Source: Macrosteles quadrilineatus (lineage: Eukaryota; Arthropoda; Insecta; Hemiptera; Cicadellidae). From it: a stretch of DNA of 64,000 nt. Below are positions 10,131 through 18,854 of this stretch, one piece after another. The notes under the pieces were generated by a model. The model did no database searches. It was not told the origin of the DNA and was given only the letters and a program-made list of their open reading frames with translations. Within the stretch, counting starts at the first letter, position 1. The number at the start of each line of letters is the position of its first letter. The DNA lies in assembly GCF_028750875.1 (NCBI RefSeq), contig NW_026542598.1, positions 8,742,001 to 8,806,000 on the forward strand, given 5' to 3'. Both the position numbers and the translations under genes were made by a program.

Positions 10131-10536
10131 ATTTTTTATTAAATTTTAATCCCATTCCCATCTTTGCTTTTGCCTTCATCAAATTTGTCACGGCATAAGC
10201 AGCTGCTCTTTCAGCAAGATTTGCATCCTTGGCCGTTACTCTAGTCCAAGCTAAGTCTGCTAATCTCATGTCTGCTTTGTTCCGAGCAGCGGTATCGGGA
10301 TTATTCATGTAGAATATGTCATGCTCTTTACAATAAGAGTCTAGCTTATTTTTTGGAGGTACATTTTTAGCTAAATTCTCACGTATATTCGTTCCAGGTC
10401 CACAGTACCGATATGATGGTATGTGAAGTGGAAATGGAAGGTTATTTATAAGAGTATTCAATAACCCTCGACCCCTATAAGGCTTTAGGAATAAACCTTT
10501 GCCCTTTTTACATGTTTTCTTATTATTTTTTACCAT
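10015..10536 (-). CDS. Parvovirus-type phospholipase A2-like protein
   Basis: A 173-residue protein carrying the secreted-PLA2 signature in the form found in parvovirus capsid N-termini: calcium loop Y44-CGPG (residues 44-48) and catalytic CKEHDIFY (69-76, with H72-D73 and Y76). The segment before it is basic and hydrophobic. The C-terminal third is strongly basic (RGRKRRA near 143, PKKRAKK near 156), suggesting nuclear targeting or DNA binding. In parvoviruses this domain is packed inside the virion and opens endosomal membranes. By analogy it may serve particle entry for this element, which is inference. The start is 16 bp from the divergent ATPase start, and the 3' end overlaps the protease gene. 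Both catalytic residues are present, so activity is plausible. Confidence 0.85.
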   Translation of the reverse strand: MVKNNKKTCKKGKGLFLKPYRGRGLLNTLINNLPFPLHIPSYRYCGPGTNIRENLAKNVPPKNKLDSYCKEHDIFYMNNPDTAARNKADMRLADLAWTRVTAKDANLAERAAAYAVTNLMKAKAKMGMGLKFNKKYGQLPAVRGRKRRASLQGGVPKKRAKKSNTKSKRVRNS

Positions 10537-10552
10537 TTTTATTATATAAAAA
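10537..10552. promoter_or_regulatory. 16-bp bidirectional start region
   Basis: The only spacer between the divergent phospholipase (minus) and ATPase (plus) ATGs is TTTTATTATATAAAAA. It is almost a palindrome and gives each gene the same AT-rich lead ending in AAAA directly before its ATG. Any promoter or ribosome-recruiting signal for both genes must sit in this spacer or inside the opposite coding region. Confidence 0.6.
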
Positions 10553-11224
10553 ATGTCTTTTATTCAACAAAAACACAAATTTAAAATAGTACATACTAAG
10601 GAAAATATACCAAAGAAGTTGGGTCTTTTTCCTACCAATATTCGATGTGTTATTTGTGGTCCAAGTGGAAGTGGGAAGACGGTTGTAATTTACAATTTAA
10701 TTGTGAAAAAGGAAGGATTAAAATTTACAAACTTATATTTAATATCTAAATCTTTAGAACAAGAAAAATATAAAAAAATAATTGAAATATTTAGTTTGTG
10801 TGACGAAGTGAAATTACACACGTTTACTGACTGTGAAATCACACCAAATGATGTCGAATCACAGTCAGTTGTTGTATTTGATGACATAAATAGTCAAAAT
10901 ATTACACAATTTTTTTCAATGGGTCGACATAAAAATATAAACTGTTTTTACTTGTGTCAATCTTACAGCAAAGTACACAAACATTTACGTGATAATGTAA
11001 ATTTCCTAATATTATTTAAACAAGATGATTTGAATTTAAAACATGTATATAACAATCATGTTGGTAATGATTTTTCATTTAACCAATTTAGAAATCTCTG
11101 TCATCAATGTTGGGATAAAACTAAATATGGCTTTTTTGTAATAGACAAAGAAAGGTTAAAGAATAATGGCAAATATAGATTTATGTTTGATCAATTTTAT
11201 AATGACCAAGTGCAAGAGTATTGA
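10553..11224 (+). CDS. A32/FtsK-HerA-type genome-packaging ATPase
   Basis: This 223-residue P-loop ATPase has Walker A GPSGSGKT (36-43), Walker B VVVFDD (106-111) and a downstream CQSYSKVHKHLRDN segment with the polar and arginine residues expected of the FtsK-HerA family. It is the size of poxvirus A32 and virophage packaging ATPases and should pump the element's DNA into preformed capsids. It is the only gene on the plus strand. Its 3' end overlaps that of the polymerase gene by 44 bp (11181-11224, convergent), and its start lies 16 bp from the divergent phospholipase gene. No zinc finger or membrane segment is seen. The reading frame is complete. Confidence 0.92.
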   Translation: MSFIQQKHKFKIVHTKENIPKKLGLFPTNIRCVICGPSGSGKTVVIYNLIVKKEGLKFTNLYLISKSLEQEKYKKIIEIFSLCDEVKLHTFTDCEITPNDVESQSVVVFDDINSQNITQFFSMGRHKNINCFYLCQSYSKVHKHLRDNVNFLILFKQDDLNLKHVYNNHVGNDFSFNQFRNLCHQCWDKTKYGFFVIDKERLKNNGKYRFMFDQFYNDQVQEY

Positions 11225-14200
11225 TACCATCTTCCAGAATAAACCTCTTGTCATCGTCAAACGATAGTACTTTCTTATTCATAGTTAAGGTTTGAAGATG
11301 ATGATTTGTAGATTTAATTCTTGTCACATTCTCATAGTAATCTTGCCCAGTGGCAAGACAGTTCAAATAATGTTGATGTCTAAGGAGATGTTTAACTGTA
11401 GCACCATCAGCTCCTTTAGCTTTCTTTACCTCTAAAGCTTGTTTGTCTTCTTCATATAACCATTTTAGAGGAATATAAGAATATAACTTTGGTCTTAAAC
11501 CACAATATTCATACATAATATGACCATCTAATTCGTCTTTAAACTTGCCTGTGACTTTTTTATTTTTATCAGAGTATAAGAAATGGTCTTTACTATATCC
11601 AGAGGTATCAAAATAGTGTAAGTCACATTCTATTTCCTTGTAAAAATCCTCTGTAACTATAGAATACATTAAAGAATCTGTATCTGTCATTAGAAATCTT
11701 TTATTCTTAAATTTTGACATATAATTATAGTGGAAATCATACATTATTACTTTACTAATATCCAAAATGGTCATTCCCAAATATATAGGTTTATTAAACT
11801 TTACAACTAATTTATTTAAATGTATAGCATGTAAATTGTTATCGAACTTTTTGCTACAGTCAAACCTTGGATTAGTGACATATTTAGTTAATAGTGACTC
11901 ATCCTTGAGATATATATCACGAAACTTGCGTTGGTTCATAATTGTTCGACCAAAAAGACTATTATTTAACAATTTATAAAAGTCTTTTTCAAAATCATTT
12001 TTAGCACATTTGCGTTTTTCAATATTAAAATTAATATAGGGTGCAAGCCATTTGGACTGTCTAAATTTTAAAATTCTATGGTATTTTGTAGCAACTAAAC
12101 CCAATTCCTCATATTTTTTTAATGCTTTATAATGTAAAATATATTTAGTTTTGTCATTTAAATTAGGTATTAATTTGCCATTCATTTTCTCAGGTGCTAA
12201 TGGATAGTCATTATGTAAATCGTGTAAGCTTTTATCATATTTTAAATCAACTTCTAAAATATATCCAAACTCATCATTTTGATTGTTTTTGTATATTTTG
12301 TAGTCTATCTCATTCGTCCAACAAAATCCATCCACGGGTAGTGTCTCACACATAGCTGTTGAGTATAGCGAGTTACAATCTAAATAAATTAAATACACAC
12401 TCTCTTGATTGGGATCATAATGTTTGCCCATATATCTATTATTGGCTTTAGCGTAACGTGTTGAAATCATACTGACTCCTCCTCTGATTGCACTTTCTAT
12501 GAACAAATGCATGTCAATATCTTTGAATAATTGTAATTTTATTCCAGTCATTCTAAGACAGGCCTCCCATGTTAGTCCTGGAAGTGAATACATGTGTACG
12601 GGGTCAAGTTTGTAATCCTTTAAACACAGGTCTCTAAATGTCTCAAACACATCAGCCAGTAGCAATACATCTGTTTTAAGATATAAATCATGATATTCTT
12701 GTAAATTATGTATATTAAAATGGGTCCAGATATGTTTTGCATGTTCATATTCGATGGGAGAGATATGTTCTTTAGTTAAAGTACTGTAAAATTTTTCAAT
12801 TGGAGGTAGAGACTCTGCAAACTTATCTGGTCCTGTCATATATTCATAGGGAAATACACCTTTACGTTGTAGTAGTGGATTGTCTATAAATCTAAATGTA
12901 TTTAAATTGGAAGCTAATTTGTATAATGGAAGGGACAGAAAGTTATAGGAATCTAAAAATACTAAATCATCAACAGAGAATGAAATGTACTTTTCCATAT
13001 CTTTGGCTATGCAATTTAATTTACGATTATATTTTCCCAAGTGTTGCATTATTAAATGTCCATCGTAATTTTTCAAGTTATGGAAGAATACTGGTATTTT
13101 CTTTGTTACTTTATAGTTTAAATTACAATCATTGTGGGCAGCTCCACGGTATTGGCCATTTGAATGACAATGTTCTCGTACCCTATCAAAATATAGAGGC
13201 TTTTCACAAATATGACAATGTGTTGAGTTTTGGAAAGATGCCTCTTGCTCAGGAGTCATTACAAGGGGAATATATATCGCCATTTGACTTTTAATAAAAT
13301 CATAAGTCTCAAATAATCTTTCAAAAAACACATCCATAACATTTGCACCACTATATAACTCTTCAGAAATAATCTTAGAATCTTTTACTACGACAAATGC
13401 AAATCCCGATGGAATATGTATATTGGAGTTTATAAAGCACTCAAAATCAGCATAAATCACAAATGGGGCTTTAAGTTGATATTTATAATTTTTAAATTGT
13501 AATGTATCTTGTTTAGACATTTCCACTCTTTGTGCATCAAAGTTCTTACAATATGTTATATGACATTCTAATTTATCTTTGGTGTAAAAATGTTGTAAAC
13601 AAAACTTGCAAAAATACTTCTTGTGGTCTTGTTTCGTAGAGTAAAACATTAACCTATCAAAATCACGAATTAAACAGTAATGTGATTTACGACCTTGTAG
13701 TAATAATAATAGATCTATGTGAGCATTACTATTCAGTTTGGTTCTTCTTAATGGATATATAAATTTTTGGTCTTCAACTCCAAATACATTAACACTTATA
13801 TTATTTTGTCTTTCAAATTTATCTATATCAGATATTTTAACAGGATACTTTATGTTTGTCATATTTAACTGATTTTCATAGGGTGCATATTTCGATACCC
13901 TTTCAGCATGTTTAGCATTCCTTGGATGTAAAGCTGCTAAAATTGACCAAAGGAAGCATTTATTATCAGCATTCTTTATATTTAAAACTGCTTTTGTCAA
14001 TTTAATACTTTTTGGTGTGGGGATATATGACTTTGGAGTTAGGGGCTTATACTTGTAAACGTGCAACTGCCAATATTTAGTATGGTCATAAATCCATCCA
14101 CTGCCTTCGGCTTGATATTTGTGTATGGAAGCATCAATCTTTAAAAGAGCATTTTCAATTTGAGGCTTTAAATCTCTCTTCTCAATGGTTAAGGTAGTAA

Positions 14201-14615
14201 GGCTTCTAAAATCTGCAATACATTCTTTCTCATTAACTAATTTTCCGTTTTGATCTATTGTATATTTTATAAATTTGATTCTCCTTACTAAAGTCCATTT
14301 TATCGGTAGAGGACAAGACTGAAGAGTACTTTTAAGTTCAGTTTTAATCGATTCACCAACAAATTTAATCATTGTATATGGACATTTGTTACAAGAATTG
14401 ATGTGTCTTTTAAAATGACCAACAACATTTCTTTTACAGAAATTACAAGTCTTATGAGTTTGTAATATATGAGATTTTAGAGCTATGTTATTATCACAGA
14501 TTATATCACAAACTTTGCACAGTTTCACCTTCATTTTATGTATTACCTTGTAGTGGCGAATCAGGTTGCTTTTTTTGGAGAGCGATGCAAAACAATGTTG
14601 ACATGTGGTCTTCAT
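11181..14615 (-). CDS. Protein-primed family B DNA polymerase with zinc fingers and extra modules
   Basis: About 1144 residues from the ATG at 14615, chosen because it follows CATATATAAAA directly (the frame stays open to 14648). It should replicate the element from its protein-capped ends. In order there are three N-terminal C2H2/C2HC fingers (residues about 4-76), a segment with DNKCFLWSILAAL and SHYCLIRDF that looks papain/OTU-like (about 215-320), another C2H2 finger (about 335-355), Exo I IYADFEC (near 390), an endonuclease VII-like Cys/His cluster (CHICEKPL, EHCHSNGQYRGAAH, about 465-500), Exo II NLKNYDG (near 515), Exo III YLKTDVLLLAD (near 640), palm motif A YLDCNSLY (near 745), motif B NSLFGRT and motif C MTDTDSL. 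All catalytic aspartates are present and no stop or frameshift interrupts the frame. The 3' end overlaps the convergent ATPase gene. Confidence 0.95.
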   Translation of the reverse strand: MKTTCQHCFASLSKKSNLIRHYKVIHKMKVKLCKVCDIICDNNIALKSHILQTHKTCNFCKRNVVGHFKRHINSCNKCPYTMIKFVGESIKTELKSTLQSCPLPIKWTLVRRIKFIKYTIDQNGKLVNEKECIADFRSLTTLTIEKRDLKPQIENALLKIDASIHKYQAEGSGWIYDHTKYWQLHVYKYKPLTPKSYIPTPKSIKLTKAVLNIKNADNKCFLWSILAALHPRNAKHAERVSKYAPYENQLNMTNIKYPVKISDIDKFERQNNISVNVFGVEDQKFIYPLRRTKLNSNAHIDLLLLLQGRKSHYCLIRDFDRLMFYSTKQDHKKYFCKFCLQHFYTKDKLECHITYCKNFDAQRVEMSKQDTLQFKNYKYQLKAPFVIYADFECFINSNIHIPSGFAFVVVKDSKIISEELYSGANVMDVFFERLFETYDFIKSQMAIYIPLVMTPEQEASFQNSTHCHICEKPLYFDRVREHCHSNGQYRGAAHNDCNLNYKVTKKIPVFFHNLKNYDGHLIMQHLGKYNRKLNCIAKDMEKYISFSVDDLVFLDSYNFLSLPLYKLASNLNTFRFIDNPLLQRKGVFPYEYMTGPDKFAESLPPIEKFYSTLTKEHISPIEYEHAKHIWTHFNIHNLQEYHDLYLKTDVLLLADVFETFRDLCLKDYKLDPVHMYSLPGLTWEACLRMTGIKLQLFKDIDMHLFIESAIRGGVSMISTRYAKANNRYMGKHYDPNQESVYLIYLDCNSLYSTAMCETLPVDGFCWTNEIDYKIYKNNQNDEFGYILEVDLKYDKSLHDLHNDYPLAPEKMNGKLIPNLNDKTKYILHYKALKKYEELGLVATKYHRILKFRQSKWLAPYINFNIEKRKCAKNDFEKDFYKLLNNSLFGRTIMNQRKFRDIYLKDESLLTKYVTNPRFDCSKKFDNNLHAIHLNKLVVKFNKPIYLGMTILDISKVIMYDFHYNYMSKFKNKRFLMTDTDSLMYSIVTEDFYKEIECDLHYFDTSGYSKDHFLYSDKNKKVTGKFKDELDGHIMYEYCGLRPKLYSYIPLKWLYEEDKQALEVKKAKGADGATVKHLLRHQHYLNCLATGQDYYENVTRIKSTNHHLQTLTMNKKVLSFDDDKRFILEDGINTLALGHYKIDQT

Positions 14616-14649
14616 TTTTATATATGAAATTAAAAAATAGTTTGGCATC

Positions 14650-14860
14650 TTCTATATAGTAGAAATTACATTTTGACAATTTCAATTAATGAGAAATAAT
14701 AATTTGAATTAGAATTTTATATTTTAATATTCAAAACAATTTCATACAATAAGATTTGGCAATTGTAATTTTCTAAATCAAAACTAAATCCAAAATCTTA
14801 AATAAAAAATACTTTTTAGCAATTCAGATTGCTGAGTCTACATATATACAGAGTGAGTGT
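14650..14860 (+). repeat. 210-bp direct repeat, copy 1
   Basis: The stretch from TCTATATAGTAGAAATTACA to about CAGAGTGAGTGTT is repeated at about 15293-15503 with few differences. It is AT-rich and non-coding, just upstream of the polymerase start, so copy 1 may include the polymerase promoter. Confidence 0.85.
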
Positions 14861-14902
14861 TACCTATTTTAAAGGGGACTTGACAAAATTATATAGTATA
14901 AT

Positions 14903-15205
14903 TCAGCTAAGTTTTTAAATAATAACTTGTACACACTTTAGACTCAAAGTCCCCCGGTGCATAAAATTTGGCTATGTTTTTAAATAATAACTTGTACACA
15001 CTTTTGACTCAAAGTCCCCCCGTGAGTGAGTTTGGCTAAGTTTTTAAATACTAACTTGTGCACACTTTTGACTCAAAGTTCCCCCCGTGAGTAAATTTGG
15101 CTAAGTTTTAAAAAAATAACGTGTACAAACTTTTGACTCAAAGTTCCCCCGTGAGTGAATTTGGCTAAGTTTTAAAAAATAACTTGTATATATTTTTGAC
15201 TCACT
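14903..15205 (+). repeat. Tandem repeat array, about 62-bp unit, first block
   Basis: Five imperfect copies of a unit reading TTGGCTAAGTTTTTAAATAA then TAACTTGTACACACTTTTGA and CTCAAAGTCCCCC-GTGAGTGA. The block lies between the two copies of the 210-bp repeat. It has no coding potential. Position between polymerase gene and terminus makes a replication or packaging role possible. Confidence 0.88.
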
Positions 15206-15292
15206 TAAAAATAGTAATAACAAAATAAGTTACTTTTTTGGATAGAGAAGCAGCACACAGTTGACATGTAACTAAAAAAACTAAGTTAGCAT

Positions 15293-15503
15293 GTTCTATA
15301 TGGTGGAAATTACATTTTAGACAATTTCAATTAATGGGAAATAATAATTTAAATCAAAATTTTAAATTTTAATATTCAAAACAATTTAATACAATAAGAT
15401 TTGGCAATTGTAATTTTCTAAATCAAAACTAAATCCAAAATCTTAAATAAAAATACTTTTTAGCAATTCAGAATACTGAGTCTACATATATACAGAGTGA
15501 GTG
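15293..15503 (+). repeat. 210-bp direct repeat, copy 2
   Basis: Second copy of 14650-14860, followed as there by tandem units. The pair shows that repeat block plus leader was duplicated as one module. Confidence 0.85.
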
Positions 15504-15567
15504 TTAGTTATAGAGAAGACTATGTTACCTATGTTAAAAGGGACTTGACAAAATTATATAGTGAGTA

Positions 15568-15845
15568 TAATTCGGCTAAGTTTTTTAATAATAACTTGTA
15601 CACATTTTGACTCAAAGTTCCCCAGTGCGTGAAGTTTGGCTAAGTTTTTAAATAATAACTTGTGCAAACTTTTGACTCAAAGTCCCCCTCATGAGTAAAT
15701 TTGGCTAAGTTTTTTAAAATAGACTTATATACATTTTAAGTTCCTTAGTGACTGTTCAAAATACTCTAAGTGTTTAAAAATAGATTTATATACATTTTTA
15801 TAAGTTCCTTAGTGACTCAATTCGGCTAAGTTTTTAAAAATGGAC
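15568..15845 (+). repeat. Tandem repeat array, second block
   Basis: Four to five degraded copies of the same GGCTAAGTTTTT / TTTTGACTCAAAGTTCCCC unit. The last ones are shortened and read TAAGTTCCTTAGTGACT. Copies decay towards the right terminus. Confidence 0.8.
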
Positions 15846-16298
15846 TCGGGAAATTAGCTACACTCCTAAGTTAAAAGAAATACAGAGTATGAGTAGCCTA
15901 CAAGCATCAATTACGTCACCAATTGATCCCATGACCCGACACGCGACAACATATTACATTAGTCTAGCTTAGATGTCAAAGACTTACCATAACAAGAAGA
16001 TCCAGGTGGAAGAGTTAGTGATGATTCCGTAGAATGCCCCCCTTATATACCACAAAATTGTCTAAATTAATTTAGAACTTAACAATGGAAATTGAACAAA
16101 CTGAAATTGAACAATTGAATAATTGAGGTCAATCAATCAAACATATTTGGCAATTGTCTAAACCTGCCCCAGACAGACTGGCGCCAGACAGGCAGAGAAT
16201 GTTGACAATTGGTTTTGATTAGGGTCATTAGGTTACACTCACAGTCATTCATTTGAGTCAGGCATAGTTTACGCATAGCCATAAGCATGCCCGAGTTC
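15846..16298. other. Unique non-coding DNA inside the Polinton's right end
   Basis: No reading frame of note. A run rich in CAATTGAA-like motifs lies at 16085-16155. Nothing else could be assigned. Confidence 0.5.
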
Positions 16299-16648
16299 AC
16301 GCACAAACCTCACATGATTTTGAAAATATACATGGGAATGGATGTGGATTTGAAATTTTAATAGAGTTTGAACATTTATATAGGCTTGTATTGGACGAGA
16401 TCCAGGTCTTTTAAAAAAGTGGCCAAAAAATGAGCCATATTCCAGACGTAATTTTTAGTATTAACAAAAGTAGAAAATTTATATAGGGGTGTATAGGTCG
16501 AGAGCTGGGTCTTTGAAAAAAGTGGCCAAAAAAAGCTCTTCCATTTTTTTCTCATTTTTCCCCTATAAAAAGTGCCCTAAAAGTGCCTCTAAAACGCCGA
16601 AAGTGGGGTCATATTGTCCTATTATATCTACTCCTAGGGAGTAAAAAA
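16299..16648 (-). repeat. Right terminal inverted repeat of the Polinton
   Basis: Inverted copy of 4469-4818, ending in CTACTCCTAGGGAGTAAAAAA. The inner boundary is sharp. After the shared GTTTGTGCGT the two ends diverge completely. Confidence 0.93.
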
Positions 16649-16962
16649 GCCTTTTTAGTCCAAATGGAGTAAGAAGCATTTTTATTCCCCAGGGATGAAA
16701 TATCAGCAGTTTTTAACTCAGTTGTACATTTTGATTGAATCAATCACAATATGTATTGAAATGATATATCTATTGATTTGGTCGATTGTAGCTTATCGTT
16801 ATGTTGCAATATGACAAAAAATATAGTTCATCACACAGGCATAAATTGTCTTTTCAACCCTCATTGATTTTCCTACCTCGGCTTCGCCTCGATCGTAAAA
16901 CTTAGCTCGAGTCGCGAAAAGAATTACTTTACGCCCTAATGGTGAAATATACTATACAGGGC

Positions 16963-17520
16963 GGCTGAAAAGTAACTTGCACCCCTCTTAACTTTTCAAC
17001 TAATGGGTTTGCGGCAACCTTCTTAGTTATGAGGGGCTACAATGATGATGGCTAATTTTGAAAATTTTGCCCTTAGGGGGTAGCAGGGGAGGGAGTAGCT
17101 CAAAATTTTTAAACGGCAAGTATAGTCGAGTATGGTATCATTTTTCAGTCCTTGACAAAACTAAACAATTAACATAAAGAAAACCAAAATCGGACTACTA
17201 ATAACAAAATGGCTCCCTAAAACGTTTCAAATCAAAATAACCATGTGGTTGGCTGAAAATAAACTTGCTCCCCCCTTAACTTTTAAGCTAATTTAAGATA
17301 TTTGAAATCAGTTTTTGGCAACCTGATTCAATATGAAAGGCTACAATAATTATGGTTAATTTTGAAAATTTTGCTCTCAGGGGTAGTGGGGGTGGGGGGT
17401 AGCTCAAAATATTCAAATAGGAAGTATGGTCGATTTTGGTATCATTTTACAGGACTGACAAAACTAAACAATTAACATGAAGAAAATAGAAATCGGAAAA
17501 CTAATAACAACATGGCAGCT
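16963..17520 (+). repeat. Direct repeat of about 270 bp, two copies
   Basis: Copy one spans about 16963-17225 and copy two about 17250-17520. Both contain GGCTACAATGATGATGG-like, CTAATTTTGAAAATTTTGC, GGGGGTAGCTCAAAAT and AACAATTAACAT blocks in the same order. They are diverged, so this is an old duplication of an unidentified repeat, and no protein is encoded. Confidence 0.75.
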
Positions 17521-17800
17521 AAAAATGATTAAGATAGTTATTAAAAGTAATTTTAACTTTTTTTAATGCCAAGTAAGTAAGTAATTTGTAATGTCATCGT
17601 AATCTGAGAAAATTAAAATATCGATACAGCATCATTGCCACGGTTTGTGCGCGATTCGAACAATAATACTAGTTGTGGTAGCCTACTCAACTGTTTTTAT
17701 ATTATAGTGAGTAATCAGATAACCGAGTAATTTCGTGCAAGATATTAATTTGTGAACAACATTCTCTCACCATTCTTCATTTAGCTTTCATTCATTTTCA

Positions 17801-18354
17801 TTATAGATAATAATCTACTTACGTATCACGTATGCCAGTAGGTGTCAATTATTAATACTTGATATGCTGTACGTCATGTTTCAAGCCTAAATACGGCTCA
17901 TCTTCAGCAGCATTTTTCTATGTACAATTTTCACATCGAGAGATGATTGTCGACTATATACAGACCACATATACACACAAACACAGAACGTTTTAGCATG
18001 CTATTTTTATTATTTACATGTGTTTTTGTAGCGTACGCTCGTTAAGATAATACCCGACCGGACGACATTTGTAGGCCTACTGAGGAACACGAACACGGTC
18101 GGGTATTATCTCAACGAGCGTACGCTACAAAAACACATGTAAATAATGAAAATAGCATGCTAAAACGTTCTGTGTTTGTGTGTATATGTGGTCTGTATAT
18201 AGTCGACAATCATCTCTCGATGTGAAAATTGTACATAGAAAAATGCTGCTGAAGATGAGCCGTATTTAGGCTTGAAACATGTACAGGATATCAAGTATTA
18301 ATAATTGACACCTACTGGCATACGTGATACGTAAGTAGATTATTATATATAATA
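17801..18354. mobile_element. Near-palindromic fold-back element, about 258-bp arms
   Basis: The arm at 17801-18059 is repeated in inverse at 18097-18354 with only scattered differences, around a 37-bp spacer. Shared landmarks are TAATAATCTACTTACGTATC, GCATGCTATTTT and TAGCGTACGCTCG. No protein is encoded. It is either a long-TIR MITE or a fold-back element. The high arm identity points to recent origin. Confidence 0.88.
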
Positions 18355-18854
18355 GCATATTAAAGGTGTCAAGGCTGATTAATTTGATATTCATTTTCAG
18401 CTTTATAAACACACATATACATGGATGTGCGTCGTTGTTCTATAGAACTGTAATGGTAATTTTAGAGTGTTATTTTTTACCTATCGTGAACAACATTGAC
18501 AAGTTGTTTGATGAATAGTTATTTCAGGAGTGCATGTACAGAACAAAAATGTTTCCTGTTATTTATATATGTCTATTTGTAATTTCACCAGTCGGTAGAA
18601 TTTTTTATAAAAACGCATTTTCTAATGTTAAAAATAATAATCACTGATCCTAACATCCATATTTCAACATCTAATATTGGTGTTATCTAACAACCAGGGT
18701 TTGGGCCGTTCCCTTGCAAAATTACGTAAAAATTCCAAACACAATTAAAAAATAATTTCCACTCAACTTCTCGTTCCCGTCGTGTTATCCCTGTCTATTA
18801 ATTGTTAGTTGTTGCACGCTATTCTGTGCGTTTCGACAATAAACTCTTACTCAC

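Larger units (their letters stand above)
4468..16648. mobile_element. Maverick/Polinton (self-synthesising DNA transposon), apparently complete
   Basis: About 12.2 kb bounded by 350-bp terminal inverted repeats. It carries nine uninterrupted genes in the classic Polinton set: integrase, protein-primed DNA polymerase B, packaging ATPase, adenain-type protease, major and minor capsid candidates, a phospholipase A2-like protein, a fibre-like repeat protein and a DUF8207-like protein. Eight genes read on the minus strand and only the ATPase on the plus strand. No frameshift or internal stop was found in any of them, so the copy looks young and perhaps still competent. The 6-bp target duplication expected for the family was not found at the outer borders (TAAAGT on the left, TTTTAG on the right if the termini are AG...CT), so the exact ends may have eroded. 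From general knowledge of the group, capsid genes suggest a virion stage. That is inference here. Confidence 0.95.

Noticed and set aside
12896..13294. 132-codon plus-strand frame
   Set aside because: Antisense to the catalytic part of the polymerase gene, with no motif of its own. The same holds for other plus-strand frames inside 4824-9800.
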